Shown here: positions 44,961 to 53,606 of the stretch, one piece after another
How the letters are laid out: each line of letters starts with the position of its first letter
How positions within the stretch are numbered: the stretch's first letter is position 1
Source of the DNA: Candidatus Babelota bacterium
GTDB taxonomy: Bacteria; Babelota; Babeliae; Babelales; JABDEC01
Assembly (NCBI GenBank): GCA_013286795.1
Contig: JABDFA010000007.1
Coordinates: forward strand, 1 to 64,000
Length of the DNA: 64,000 nucleotides
Direction of reading: 5' to 3'
Notes under the pieces: generated by a model
What the model saw: only the letters and a program-made list of their open reading frames with translations
Databases searched by the model: none
Told to the model about the DNA's origin: nothing
Position numbers and translations under genes: made by a program

Positions 44961-45637
44961 ATAAGTTCTTTAACTAACAATTGTATATTTATTTTGTCTA
45001 AAGATAATATTGATCCTGCTATTGGTTTTTGGTCTACAACAACATAGTTTTTATTGTCATTATATATACTTTCATTGGTTGTTATAACCTTAAAGTTTAA
45101 TTTGTTTAAATTTAGTAAATAAACAACATCTTTTAAAGATCTATTCTTAAAATTAGGAAAGAGAAATGGTTTATTATTTCCTGAGCTTATATATAAAATT
45201 ATATTTTTTTTATCGTAAATATAAGAAATACACCTATTTTCTGGTTGATCACTAAGATTATAATAAATTTTAATTTTTAAATTATTTTGTTTGGCTATAT
45301 CTTCTATTTCTTTTAAATTTTTTTCTTTTAAATCAGGTAGTAGAAATTTTGGGCTTTTTTTTGATATTACTACGTAAATAGATTGATTGGATTTTATTCT
45401 TTGTTTATTTGGTACCTGACTAATTATAATGTTTTCGGGTAATTGGTCATCCTTTTTTTCGCCTGATATCCTTAAATTTAAATTTTTTTCAGAAGTAATT
45501 CTTATTGCTTCGTTTAAGTTTTTACCTATAAGATTAGGGACAGAAAATTCTTTGTCTTTTATGAAAAGATTTATTATTTGATATCCGACTAGGAAACTAA
45601 AAAATGGTAATAGCCATAAGTTTTTTTTAAAATTCAT
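44957..45637 (-). CDS. Membrane-anchored PASTA-domain protein
   Basis: 226 residues from ATG 45637: one membrane helix (about 5-25) and three PASTA repeats (VPNLIGKNLNEAI..., LPDLKEKNLKEIE..., FPNFKNRSLKDVV...). PASTA domains bind muropeptides or the cell wall and usually follow a Ser/Thr kinase or PBP. Here they stand without any kinase domain. The frame extends upstream into RNase P RNA, so I chose the ATG after the RNA. Confidence 0.8.
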   Translation of the reverse strand: MNFKKNLWLLPFFSFLVGYQIINLFIKDKEFSVPNLIGKNLNEAIRITSEKNLNLRISGEKKDDQLPENIIISQVPNKQRIKSNQSIYVVISKKSPKFLLPDLKEKNLKEIEDIAKQNNLKIKIYYNLSDQPENRCISYIYDKKNIILYISSGNNKPFLFPNFKNRSLKDVVYLLNLNKLNFKVITTNESIYNDNKNYVVVDQKPIAGSILSLDKINIQLLVKELI

Positions 45638-45650
45638 AAAAATAATTTCT

Positions 45651-46014
45651 TTCAGGGCAGACTTATAAGCCGGATTCTGTTCTTTTAATTTAATAATTAA
45701 AAGTAGCAACCATTTATCTATGCGACATACCCACACGTTTTAAACCGGAATGAAGGACCGAACGTGTCTATTTTGTCTTGCTCTAGGTAGGGTTTGCCCA
45801 TTTAATCCATTACTGGAATAAATTGTGCGCTTTTACCGCACATTTTCACCCTTACCGTTAATAAAAACGGCGGTTTTTTTCTGTGGCACTTTCCATGGAA
45901 TTAAATCCTCCTTGATTGAGTTATTTTCTCTTTCAAGGTACCTTCTTCATTTAGAGTCCGGACTTTCCTCTTATATTTTATTAAAATGTAAGCGATTGCC
46001 TGGTCCACCCTGAA
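45651..46014 (-). ncRNA. rnpB: RNase P RNA
   Basis: The catalytic RNA that trims tRNA 5' ends. On the minus strand the 5' end reads TTCAGGGTGGACCAGGCAAT and the 3' end GTCTGCCCTGAA; they pair over 12 bases as helix P1 (with two G-U pairs). Conserved pieces are GAGGAAAGTCCGGACTC near the 5' end, AGGTAGGG in the middle, and AGAATCCGGCTTATAAG near the 3' end. About 364 bases, bacterial type A. Confidence 0.94.
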
Positions 46015-46453
46015 TTAATAATTTCAATATTACACTTACTATAATATTAACAAAAATAAGTAAAAATGTGTAGTTTAGGCTTAAATTAAAGCCTAAAATG
46101 AGTTTTTCCAGAATAAATATACGCAAGAATAGATAAGTTAAGATTAGAAAATTTGCTATTAAATATGGCATAGTAAATAGTTTATTTAGGTTCCTTGCAA
46201 TAAAAATAAAGGGGATAATTATTGCTAAATCAAATCCAAATTTTCCATAAAATAAACAACTTTCCAAACTTAACATTATTAATGCAGAACATGTTGCTGA
46301 TATGGCAGGTTTTTTTATAGAACTCAAAATTAGAAAGCATAATAAAATTTGAATAATCTGTTTCTCAAAATAACCATTTAATATAATATCGATAAAAAAA
46401 AATATAAAAGTTAATGGATAAAAGTAAAAACTTCTAAATGTTAAATTATTCAT
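45971..46453 (-). CDS. Hydrophobic membrane protein whose C-terminus runs into RNase P RNA
   Basis: 160 residues, five or so helices (MreD-like in size and hydrophobicity, but not clearly homologous). The last 14 codons are encoded by the first 44 bases of the RNase P RNA gene on the same strand. The helices end before that region, so the tail is probably dispensable and set by the RNA sequence. The RNA may be processed from this mRNA. Confidence 0.65.
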   Translation of the reverse strand: MNNLTFRSFYFYPLTFIFFFIDIILNGYFEKQIIQILLCFLILSSIKKPAISATCSALIMLSLESCLFYGKFGFDLAIIIPFIFIARNLNKLFTMPYLIANFLILTYLFLRIFILEKLILGFNLSLNYTFLLIFVNIIVSVILKLLIQGGPGNRLHFNKI

Positions 46454-46508
46454 AAAGTGTCTCCTTATTGGTTTTTAATAAATTTTAATTTTTTTCGTTT
46501 ATTCAAGG

Positions 46509-46539
46509 TTGACAATTTAAAGGTTTGGCGTAGTATAAT
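46509..46539 (+). promoter_or_regulatory. Promoter of the Pro/Thr/Ala-rich exported protein gene
   Basis: TTGACA at 46509-46514 and TATAAT at 46534-46539, a 19-base spacer (longer than ideal), 42 bases before the ATG. Confidence 0.6.
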
Positions 46540-46580
46540 TCTACATGTATTTTATTATAATTTAATCAAAAGGATTTTAT

Positions 46581-46928
46581 ATGAAAAATAAATTTTGCAC
46601 AATAATTCTCGCAGCAAATTTTGTTACATCATCAGCTTTATTTTGTGGAAATGATACAACAACCGCTTCTACCGTAAAGGCTCCCGCTGCAACAACAGCT
46701 CCAGCTACCACTCCTACTCCAGCTGCACCAACAGCTGCAGTTGCTCAGCCAGGTTTGTTATCACAAGCTCTCGATTTAGTTAAGGGTTCATGGACAAATC
46801 ATAGAAATTGGTATTATGGTGCTGGCGCATTAGCAGTAGTAAGTGCAGTAGTTGTAGCTCATAAAAAAGGTAAATTACCTAGATGTTTGCAAATGAGTTT
46901 TTGCAAGAAAAAAGATAAATCTTCTTAA
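46581..46928 (+). CDS. Exported membrane protein with Ala/Pro/Thr linker
   Basis: 115 residues: a signal peptide (about 1-22), a low-complexity Ala/Thr/Pro stretch (about 28-60), an amphipathic part, one membrane helix (about 82-95), and a basic tail with two cysteines. Function unknown. It shares the helix-plus-basic-Cys-tail layout with the next small gene. Confidence 0.65.
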   Translation: MKNKFCTIILAANFVTSSALFCGNDTTTASTVKAPAATTAPATTPTPAAPTAAVAQPGLLSQALDLVKGSWTNHRNWYYGAGALAVVSAVVVAHKKGKLPRCLQMSFCKKKDKSS

Positions 46929-46942
46929 TAATTAAAAAACTT

Positions 46943-47134
46943 ATGAAAAAGAAATTTTCTACAATAATCTTAGTATCTTGCATTTTTACATCACAGGCTG
47001 GCGCAGGTATAGTTGATTGGGCAAAAGAAAACCCAATCGAGGTCATGTTAGCTAGCGTTGCTGGTGGTGTTGGAACTATGATTCTTTATAGTATTTTGAA
47101 ACATAAAAATTGTAAATGTTGTAGGAAAAAGTAA
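46943..47134 (+). CDS. Small exported membrane protein
   Basis: 63 residues: signal peptide (about 1-20), then DWAKENPIEVMLASVAGGVGTMILYS (helix about 33-50 within it), and a basic CKCCRKK end. It is a shorter relative of its neighbour in layout. A strong terminator follows. Confidence 0.6.
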   Translation: MKKKFSTIILVSCIFTSQAGAGIVDWAKENPIEVMLASVAGGVGTMILYSILKHKNCKCCRKK

Positions 47135-47152
47135 TTTTCAATAAATTTTGTT

Positions 47153-47184
47153 AAAAAGGGTCACTTTAAAAGGTGGCCCTTTTT
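47153..47184 (+). terminator. Rho-independent terminator
   Basis: AAAAAGGGTCAC pairs with GTGGCCCTTTTT (one mismatch-type position), with a T-run after the stem. Confidence 0.85.
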
Positions 47185-47274
47185 GTTATAATTAATTAAG
47201 CGCTTGTCCCGGCTATGCATCACTTTCGTTTTTATATAACATTACAGGTTGTTTATAGAATAATTTTATACAAT

Positions 47275-47434
47275 CCGTTCGCCCTGAGCGACCTCTGAGC
47301 GAGCGTTTACGCGAGTCGAATGAGGAAGTCGAATGGGTAAAAAATTTAAATAAATATATTTTTTTTTAATATAGATAACCCTTCGACTCTGTTTTCGACT
47401 CCTTCGTCGCTCAAACATCGCTCAGGGCGAACGG
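47275..47434. mobile_element. Composite palindromic (MITE-like) element, copy 1
   Basis: 160 bases with inverted ends CCGTTCGCCCTGAGCG / CGCTCAGGGCGAACGG. Each GC-rich arm is about 60 bases and holds TTCGACTC units; an AT-rich centre of about 45 bases separates them. The same arrangement, inverted, occurs at 63619-63819. No ORF inside. The rest of the gap 47185-47484 holds only AT-rich sequence and a short GC-rich patch (GGCCACGGCGACG, about 47463). Confidence 0.75.
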
Positions 47435-47484
47435 AGAGAAATAAAAAAAGTAGGTAACGCATGGCCACGGCGACGAACTAGAGA

Positions 47485-49398
47485 ATGTTATTGGTACGAG
47501 TGATTGGTATGCGTTTATACTATTTTTTTATTTTTATTTTTTTACTAATTTGTTTAATTCTAGGAATTATCGCTAATATTTTTAATAATAGGGTTGTAGA
47601 TTTTTCTGTTCTGGAAAATTATAATCCGGGAAAACCTTCAATTCTACTTGATGATGAAGGGAATGAGTGGGCAAGATTTGAACTAGATAAACGGGAACTG
47701 GTAAATTTTGATCAATTTCCTAAACATCTGATAGATGCTTTTATTGCTTCAGAAGATAGGGAGTTTTTTAATCATTCGGGTATTTCTTATAAGGGCATTA
47801 TACGTTCCATTTTTGTTAACATTAAACATGGTGGTAAGTTAGTTCAGGGTGCAAGTACTATCACTCAACAGCTTGTTAAATTATTATTTTTTGATTCGAA
47901 AAAAACTTTCAAACGTAAAATTAAAGAACAAATTTACTCATTACTTGTTGAAAGACAATTTTCCAAAGAACAAATATTGCAATTATATTTAAACAATATA
48001 TATTTCGGGTGCGGTATTTATGGAGTTGAAGCAGCTAGTCAACGGTTTTTTGGCAAAACTGTCAAAGAGATTAATATAGAGCAGGCTGCTAATTTGGCGG
48101 CTGTTATAAGATCACCAGGTTCATATTCTCCTATGCTTAATTTATGTGCTTCTAAAAAACGTAGAGATTTAATTTTAGATTTGATGAGAAAATTAAAATA
48201 TATCGCAGTGCAAGAATATGATCTTGCTGTATCAACTGATATTAAATTAGTTAGCTCTGAAAATAATAATCTAGCATTACATTTAAAAGAAACTATTAGA
48301 ATATTTTTAGAAGAAAAATTTGGCAAAGAAAAACTTTATTCAGGTTCTTTAAAAATACAGACTACTCTAAATCGACATATTCAGGAAATATCACAAAAAG
48401 AATTTTTAAGTAAATTTACAAAATTAAAACAAGAGATTAATCCAGATGTTGATGGAGCATTAATAACCTTAGAATCAAATTCTGGAGAAATTAAAGCTTT
48501 AATTGGAGGATATAATTTTTCTGCTTCTAAATTTAATAGAGCATTTCAGGCAAAAAGACAAATGGGATCTATATTTAAACCTATTGTATATGCCGCAGGA
48601 ATTGAATCTGGGATGAGTTTTGATGATGTTGAAGTTGATGAACCTTTAGAGATTAATATAAATGGATCAGTCTGGACGCCACAAAATAATACAAGAGATT
48701 TTGAAGGGCCAATGAGTTTGGTTAGAGCTTTGTCTTATTCAAAAAATACTATTGCCGTAAAAACTTTGCTTAAAGTTGGTTGTAATAAAGTTGTTAATTT
48801 AGCAAAAAAATTTAAATTATCTAGTAAAATTGAACCTTATCCATCTTTAGCATTAGGTTGTGTGGACGCAAGCTTAAAGGAATCAGTCGCTGCTTTTAAT
48901 GTCTTTGCTAATAATGGAACTTATATTGAACCACATTTTATTAAATGGATAAAGGATGAACATGGTTTAAAAATTTTTAAACCTGATGTCAAAAAAGAAG
49001 AAGTTTTAACTCCCGTTGTAAACGGCCAAGTCTCCAAAGCTCTTTCTATTGGCATTCAAAGATATCTTAAAACTTTTTTTGAAAGCTCTATACCATTTGA
49101 CGCAATAGGTAAAACGGGAACCACCAATGATTCTAGAACTTGCTGGTTTTGTGGCTCTACTCCTGAATATACAACTGCTCTTTATATTGGGTGTGATAGT
49201 AATAAGTCTATGGGAAAAGCTGTGTATCCTGTTAAGACTGTTTTTCCAATTTGGCTTGCTTTACATAAACAAATTGGATCAGATAAGAAAAGATTTTCAT
49301 ATGATCCGTTACTTAAAGAGATACATATTGATTGGTTTACTGGTATAGAAACTAATGATTTAGATAATTCTAATGTTGTATCTATTTTAGTTTCATAG
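47485..49398 (+). CDS. Class A penicillin-binding protein (PBP1A type)
   Basis: Bifunctional peptidoglycan synthase. One membrane anchor (about 10-32). GT51 glycosyltransferase with EDREFFNHSGIS, QGASTITQQL and the RKIKEQ / ILQLYLNNIYFG motifs. Transpeptidase with GSIFKP (SxxK), SYSKN (SxN) and GKTGTT (KTG). All motifs are intact. ATG 47485 has only a weak ribosome site; ATG 47509 (MRLYYF) is a good alternative. The 3' end overlaps the convergent ankyrin gene by 17 bases. Confidence 0.93.
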   Translation: MLLVRVIGMRLYYFFIFIFLLICLILGIIANIFNNRVVDFSVLENYNPGKPSILLDDEGNEWARFELDKRELVNFDQFPKHLIDAFIASEDREFFNHSGISYKGIIRSIFVNIKHGGKLVQGASTITQQLVKLLFFDSKKTFKRKIKEQIYSLLVERQFSKEQILQLYLNNIYFGCGIYGVEAASQRFFGKTVKEINIEQAANLAAVIRSPGSYSPMLNLCASKKRRDLILDLMRKLKYIAVQEYDLAVSTDIKLVSSENNNLALHLKETIRIFLEEKFGKEKLYSGSLKIQTTLNRHIQEISQKEFLSKFTKLKQEINPDVDGALITLESNSGEIKALIGGYNFSASKFNRAFQAKRQMGSIFKPIVYAAGIESGMSFDDVEVDEPLEININGSVWTPQNNTRDFEGPMSLVRALSYSKNTIAVKTLLKVGCNKVVNLAKKFKLSSKIEPYPSLALGCVDASLKESVAAFNVFANNGTYIEPHFIKWIKDEHGLKIFKPDVKKEEVLTPVVNGQVSKALSIGIQRYLKTFFESSIPFDAIGKTGTTNDSRTCWFCGSTPEYTTALYIGCDSNKSMGKAVYPVKTVFPIWLALHKQIGSDKKRFSYDPLLKEIHIDWFTGIETNDLDNSNVVSILVS

Positions 49399-49978
49399 TT
49401 TCTATTTCTTCTTCTGGTAAATCACAGGCATATTCTGCAATGATTTTGTTTAAATCAGGGATTAATAAATTTGTTTTATCTAAAGTAATGGCAATTTCTT
49501 CAGTTAAAAATTTACGTATTTCTGGCCATGCCTGTACTATTGCAAGAGATCCGGTATTAAGTGATTCATCAAGAGTTCTTTTGTAACGAATAATCGGTCC
49601 TCTCAAGGCACCTGCTAGTAATAAGATTATAGTAATTTCTGGTTTGTCATCCATAATAACCGCCTTTCCTAAAGGTATATAGGTAGGGTAATCAAAATCG
49701 TCTTCTTCATGCTCATTTGGGTGTGCTCCATGCTTTAATAGAAATCTTATTAATTTTATATCATTGTGTTCTTTTACTGCATATGACAAAGGAGATGTAT
49801 TTCGATATATTTTATTTATATCAGCTCCCTCTTTTAATGCCTTTTCTATCATTTTGTAATCAATTGCTTTTATGCTTTCCAAAAGAAAATCTTGAGGGTC
49901 TTTTTCAACAGCATTTATTGTTGAACCTATTAAAAAAATTGAAATTATTAGATATTTATTTAAATTAAGTTTTGACAT
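49382..49978 (-). CDS. Exported ankyrin protein with LIPDLNKIIAEYA motif
   Basis: 198 residues with a signal peptide (about 7-23). Ankyrin repeats lie at about 28-110 (TSPLSYAVKEHNDIKLIRFLLKHGA, IPLGKAVIMDDKPEITIILLLAGA). Near the C-terminus LLIPDLNKIIAEYACDLP matches the F-box-like segment of the WD40 protein (LIPDLAKLVEEYDP), followed by 12 more residues. Confidence 0.82.
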   Translation of the reverse strand: MSKLNLNKYLIISIFLIGSTINAVEKDPQDFLLESIKAIDYKMIEKALKEGADINKIYRNTSPLSYAVKEHNDIKLIRFLLKHGAHPNEHEEDDFDYPTYIPLGKAVIMDDKPEITIILLLAGALRGPIIRYKRTLDESLNTGSLAIVQAWPEIRKFLTEEIAITLDKTNLLIPDLNKIIAEYACDLPEEEIETMKLK

Positions 49979-50054
49979 GATCCCTCTATTAATAATATAT
50001 AAATTGTATATTATTGTATCATAATAGACATAAATTTAAAAATTTTAGGATCAC

Positions 50055-50312
50055 ATGAAACGTTCAATATTTTTGCCCGTAATTTTTAGCTTGAGTTTAT
50101 TTTGCCCATATTCACAAAAAATTGAAGCTAATGTTAAAGCAACTGTTTCTGCAATTGGTGCATTCATTTTTGTTGGTACCATGATAAACAATCTTGGACG
50201 ATCTTTACCAAAAAACACTCCTCAAAAAGATATGATGGTGAGTTTAGGTATGGCTGGTGGTGCTATTGCAGCCATAGTTACCTATAAAGCTTTGTCAAAA
50301 GAGAATAAGTAA
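50055..50312 (+). CDS. Small exported membrane protein
   Basis: 85 residues: signal (about 1-24), then a helix VSAIGAFIFVGTMI, a short charged segment, and a second helix GMAGGAIAAIVTY. Function unknown. AGGA precedes the ATG. It is convergent with murG. Confidence 0.6.
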   Translation: MKRSIFLPVIFSLSLFCPYSQKIEANVKATVSAIGAFIFVGTMINNLGRSLPKNTPQKDMMVSLGMAGGAIAAIVTYKALSKENK

Positions 50313-50314
50313 AT

Positions 50315-51442
50315 TTAGATAATTGTTTTTATCTCATAAAAGATAATATCTGGATTTTTTTCAATATCTTTTTGTCTAATAACTTTAAATAGATCAGGAT
50401 GGTCTTTTTCTAAAGCTTGTGCATTTAAAAGTTGATGACTTGTTGTTTTTGTTTCTAATGGTATGGTTATACATTTTTTACCAAAAAATAGAATCTCAGC
50501 TAATGTTCCAGCGCCAGAGCGACAAATAATCAAATCTGAAGCGAGATAATAATTCTCCATTTCATTATTAAAATTAAATGTTATTGCTGGGATGGATTTT
50601 TGTTTGTAAAAATTTTGCCAATCAAAATCAATGTCTCCAGTTTGGTGAATAATATTGATATTATTTACTGTGAAATTTGAATTTATGCGTTTATATCCTT
50701 CGACTCTCTCTTCGACTCGCCAAGGCTCGCTCAGAGTTCGCTCAGGACGAACGGATCCAGGAAGCATTGATTTATTTAGTAAGAGATCTGTTTTGTTTAG
50801 TTTATTTACAAAATCTTTAATTAGATTGTTGATAAATAGAGAACCTTGGGAGCCGCCTAAAATTAGTATGGTTTTTCTGGAAGGAGATAAATTGATTTTG
50901 GTTAAAGCTTCTTGTTGAGTAATGTTTTTAATTTTTGGATCAAAGCGAATTGGGTAAGGTGCAATAATACACTTATTTTTTGGTAAATAGTTTTGGGTAG
51001 AAGCAAAACAAATATAAATTGTTGGGTTACAAAATTTTGCTAAAAAATTTACAGTCTTGCCAGGTTCGACATTTAATTCATAAAGATCTATGGGTATCAA
51101 TAAAAATTTTGCCGCTAGACAGACAGGTACAGAAACTAGACCTCCAGTGCTGATTATTTTGATTGGTTTAATTCGTATTAAATAAAAAAAACTTTTAAAA
51201 AAGTTGTATATAAAACTTAGAATAAATTGGGGATAATTTAATTTATTTTTGGGGATGTTTTTTATGGGAAGATTTATTTTTTGTGTTAATATTTCTTTAT
51301 AATTATTTAGAATATTTTTATCTGCTTGATTGTTGGTAGTAAAGAAAAATATTTTATTTTCTAAATTTTTTTTTGCCAAAATTATAGTTGGTATAATGTG
51401 GCCACCAGAATGTCCGGCAACAAAACATATATTATTTTTCAT
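50315..51442 (-). CDS. murG: UDP-GlcNAc:lipid I transferase MurG, carrying a repeat-derived insert
   Basis: Adds GlcNAc to lipid I on the inner face of the membrane. GHSGGHIIPT near the N-terminus, GGLVSVPVCLAA, then GGSQGSLFIN, and RSGAGTLAEILFFGKKCITIPL near the C-terminus are MurG signatures. The segment SVRPERTLSEPWRVEERVEG between GGSQGS and the next strand is encoded by a palindromic repeat (50697-50754) and has no place in typical MurG. The frame is kept and the rest is normal, so it is likely functional. It overlaps the DUF721 gene by 11 bases. Confidence 0.92.
   Translation of the reverse strand: MKNNICFVAGHSGGHIIPTIILAKKNLENKIFFFTTNNQADKNILNNYKEILTQKINLPIKNIPKNKLNYPQFILSFIYNFFKSFFYLIRIKPIKIISTGGLVSVPVCLAAKFLLIPIDLYELNVEPGKTVNFLAKFCNPTIYICFASTQNYLPKNKCIIAPYPIRFDPKIKNITQQEALTKINLSPSRKTILILGGSQGSLFINNLIKDFVNKLNKTDLLLNKSMLPGSVRPERTLSEPWRVEERVEGYKRINSNFTVNNINIIHQTGDIDFDWQNFYKQKSIPAITFNFNNEMENYYLASDLIICRSGAGTLAEILFFGKKCITIPLETKTTSHQLLNAQALEKDHPDLFKVIRQKDIEKNPDIIFYEIKTII
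50697..50754 (-). repeat. In-frame palindromic-repeat arm within murG
   Basis: 58 bases ending CTCAGGACGAACGG and starting CCTTCGACTC on the plus strand, matching one arm of the composite elements at 47275 and 63619. It encodes about 19 residues of MurG without a frame break. Confidence 0.8.
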
Positions 51443-51866
51443 TTTTACATCTTATTAAAAAATTTTTTAAAGCTATAGAGAGCTGTTCATCTTGAATTTT
51501 TTCTAAGGCTTCTAATTCACTTGTTGTTAAATCGATTTTGCGTATTTCGCAACTTTTTATAAATAGTTTTTCAGGCTTAGGTTTTGATCTATCAGCTAAT
51601 TTAAATTTAATTTGTTTAATGCGTTCTTGACCTAATTGATTATTTATATTTTGCATTATATCTTCTGAAAGCAGGTATAATTCTTGCATCCAAGCAGAAT
51701 CATAAACTCCAAGAACAAGTGTATCATTATAAATTTTTTCTAATTTCACACGACAATTTAATTTTCCAATAATGTTTTTCCAATTCGTCATTAGTGTAGT
51801 TTGCCATGAATTATTATTCATGGATTTTATGATTTCTTCAGCTATATTTTGAATGTGTTTTGACAT
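51432..51866 (-). CDS. DUF721 (DciA-like) protein
   Basis: 144 residues from ATG 51866. It has the W-xx-IIG core (WKNIIGKLNC) followed by DTLVLGVYDSAWMQELYLLSEDIMQNIN, the pattern of DUF721, whose DciA members load the replicative helicase in bacteria without DnaC/DnaI. The charged C-terminal extension is not typical. Its place between an unknown membrane protein and murG gives no functional hint. Confidence 0.72.
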   Translation of the reverse strand: MSKHIQNIAEEIIKSMNNNSWQTTLMTNWKNIIGKLNCRVKLEKIYNDTLVLGVYDSAWMQELYLLSEDIMQNINNQLGQERIKQIKFKLADRSKPKPEKLFIKSCEIRKIDLTTSELEALEKIQDEQLSIALKNFLIRCKNEK

Positions 51867-51927
51867 TTTTTTACATTTTAGATTTAGATAAATAATTATA
51901 GCAGAGATGTGATTATGATAAAGGAGA

Positions 51928-52404
51928 TTAATTTTGTTGTTTGTCTTTGGTGATAGCAAGTTTTAAAACAACCCATAATCCAATTCCAAACATTACGATT
52001 CCTTTTACTATATTATTTGCAAGTGAAATTATATTTGTAGATCCTAATGTAATAATCAAAAGTGCTATTATTGCAGATCCTGTATAAATTATTATTGATG
52101 CATTTCTAATTCGTTCTTGATCTATCGGCATATGGAAAAATATTATTCCTAAGTTCTGTAATGCTTCTAAAATATAATGCATTAAAAATGATGCTAAAAA
52201 GAAAGACAATGCAACTCGAAGTTTTGAAACCTCTGTTATAGCATTTGTGTATATCAACAAAATAAGGATTCCAATAATTAGTACATTTTTTTTTATTGGA
52301 TGTACAGGTCTATTAGTCAAATTTGCTATTGCAAAACTTATTAGTATTAAAATGATTCCTATTAAGAATCCAAATCCTAATAGATCTATTGAGTTAATTT
52401 GCAT
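51928..52404 (-). CDS. Four-helix membrane protein of unknown function
   Basis: 158 residues, about five hydrophobic helices with short loops and a lysine-rich end (TKDKQQN). No family recognised. It lies just ahead of the DUF721 gene on the same strand. Confidence 0.65.
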   Translation of the reverse strand: MQINSIDLLGFGFLIGIILILISFAIANLTNRPVHPIKKNVLIIGILILLIYTNAITEVSKLRVALSFFLASFLMHYILEALQNLGIIFFHMPIDQERIRNASIIIYTGSAIIALLIITLGSTNIISLANNIVKGIVMFGIGLWVVLKLAITKDKQQN

Positions 52405-52455
52405 TTTTTCTCCTAATTTTATGTCAAAACAGTTATAAATATATTACAATCTGTA

Positions 52456-52485
52456 TTGACAATGGGTTTGTTTCTATGATATAAT
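52456..52485 (+). promoter_or_regulatory. Sigma70-type promoter of an ankyrin gene
   Basis: TTGACA at 52456-52461 and TATAAT at 52480-52485 with an 18-base spacer, 65 bases before the ATG. Confidence 0.75.
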
Positions 52486-52550
52486 TATCATATATATAAT
52501 TTCGATAAATTTACAAGTTCATTTTAGTTAATATATTGGTGGAGGTTTCT

Positions 52551-53606
52551 ATGTTATTTTTAAAAAGTATTTTTAATGTAAGAGTAATATTAATTTTTGC
52601 TATAACATCTGTTTTTGTTACTTGCTTAAACGCAATGACCAAAAAAAGTTTTCCCAAGTCTGGCGAATTCTTGCAATATGTAATGAATGAAAAACATTCA
52701 AAAGTAAAATATTTACTAGAAAATAATCTTGTTAATATTAATATGACTGATTCATTAGGGCAGACTGCTTTAATTTTAGCTGTTCGTGGAGAAGACACAA
52801 AAATGGTAAAAATATTATTACAATATGGGGCTGACTTCTCTGTAAGAGATAATTCAGGTAAAACTGTATTTGATTATTTAAAAGAAATTGAAGATAAAGA
52901 GATTATAGAATTAATAAATAGTAAAAGAACTGAAAAAAGTAGGTTACCCAAAAAATCAAAAGATTCATTAAAAATACAGGAATTAAAGAAGAAACTTGCG
53001 CAAGAGCCTAATGATATAAGTTTTAGTAACAATATATTGAAAGATGCCATTAAATCTAAAGATATCGAAGCTTTAAAATTTTTAATATTTTATTATGAAG
53101 ATAATTATGGATTGACAGTTGATTCAAAAATAGAAATGTATGCCCCTAGAAAAAGAAAGAATGTTAAATTAGTCTCAGGAGAAGATCTTTCTTATCTAAT
53201 GCAAATTTTTAAAGATTACATTGAAAAAGATAATGAACAAGGCATGAGAGATTTAATAAAGCTGGGTGCAGATGTAAATTACAACTTTGGAAAAAAAGAA
53301 GGAACACCATTAGATCTTGCTCTTAACGGAGTTACTTGGGGTCACAGTACTGATATTATTAAATTATTAATGGATTTTGGAGCCGATCCAAGTTTGAGTG
53401 GTTTGGAAAATAAATTGCTTCGTGAGTATAATTGGAGAGAAGAATTTGATGAAATAGAAAAAATTTTAAAAGAAAATATAAGTGTTCCTGTAGAATTACT
53501 AAAAAAAGCAGAGGATGTTATTCGGGAATTTATAGCAAAAGAAGAGTTAGCGAATATCTCTAATTGGCCAAAAGAGCTTTCTGGTCTTGTTTGTGGATAT
53601 TTATAA
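52551..53606 (+). CDS. Exported ankyrin protein with C-terminal F-box/PRANC-like motif
   Basis: 351 residues from ATG 52551, chosen because GGAGG lies five bases upstream (a TTG at 52536 is in frame but inside the ribosome site region). Signal peptide about 1-26 (ends CLNA). Two ankyrin repeats lie at about 58-115. A charged linker and a second group with GADVNYNFGKKEGTPLDLAL and DIIKLLMDFGADPSL follow. The end is WPKELSGLVCGYL at the extreme C-terminus. Confidence 0.83.
   Translation: MLFLKSIFNVRVILIFAITSVFVTCLNAMTKKSFPKSGEFLQYVMNEKHSKVKYLLENNLVNINMTDSLGQTALILAVRGEDTKMVKILLQYGADFSVRDNSGKTVFDYLKEIEDKEIIELINSKRTEKSRLPKKSKDSLKIQELKKKLAQEPNDISFSNNILKDAIKSKDIEALKFLIFYYEDNYGLTVDSKIEMYAPRKRKNVKLVSGEDLSYLMQIFKDYIEKDNEQGMRDLIKLGADVNYNFGKKEGTPLDLALNGVTWGHSTDIIKLLMDFGADPSLSGLENKLLREYNWREEFDEIEKILKENISVPVELLKKAEDVIREFIAKEELANISNWPKELSGLVCGYL

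Noticed and set aside
45650-45736. N-terminal extension of the PASTA gene
   Set aside because: The extra codons are RNase P RNA 3' sequence; the ATG at 45637 after the RNA is a better start.
47275-47434. CRISPR array
   Set aside because: The repeated units are inverted arms of one palindromic element, not direct repeats with regular spacers. I saw no CRISPR array or cas genes in the window.
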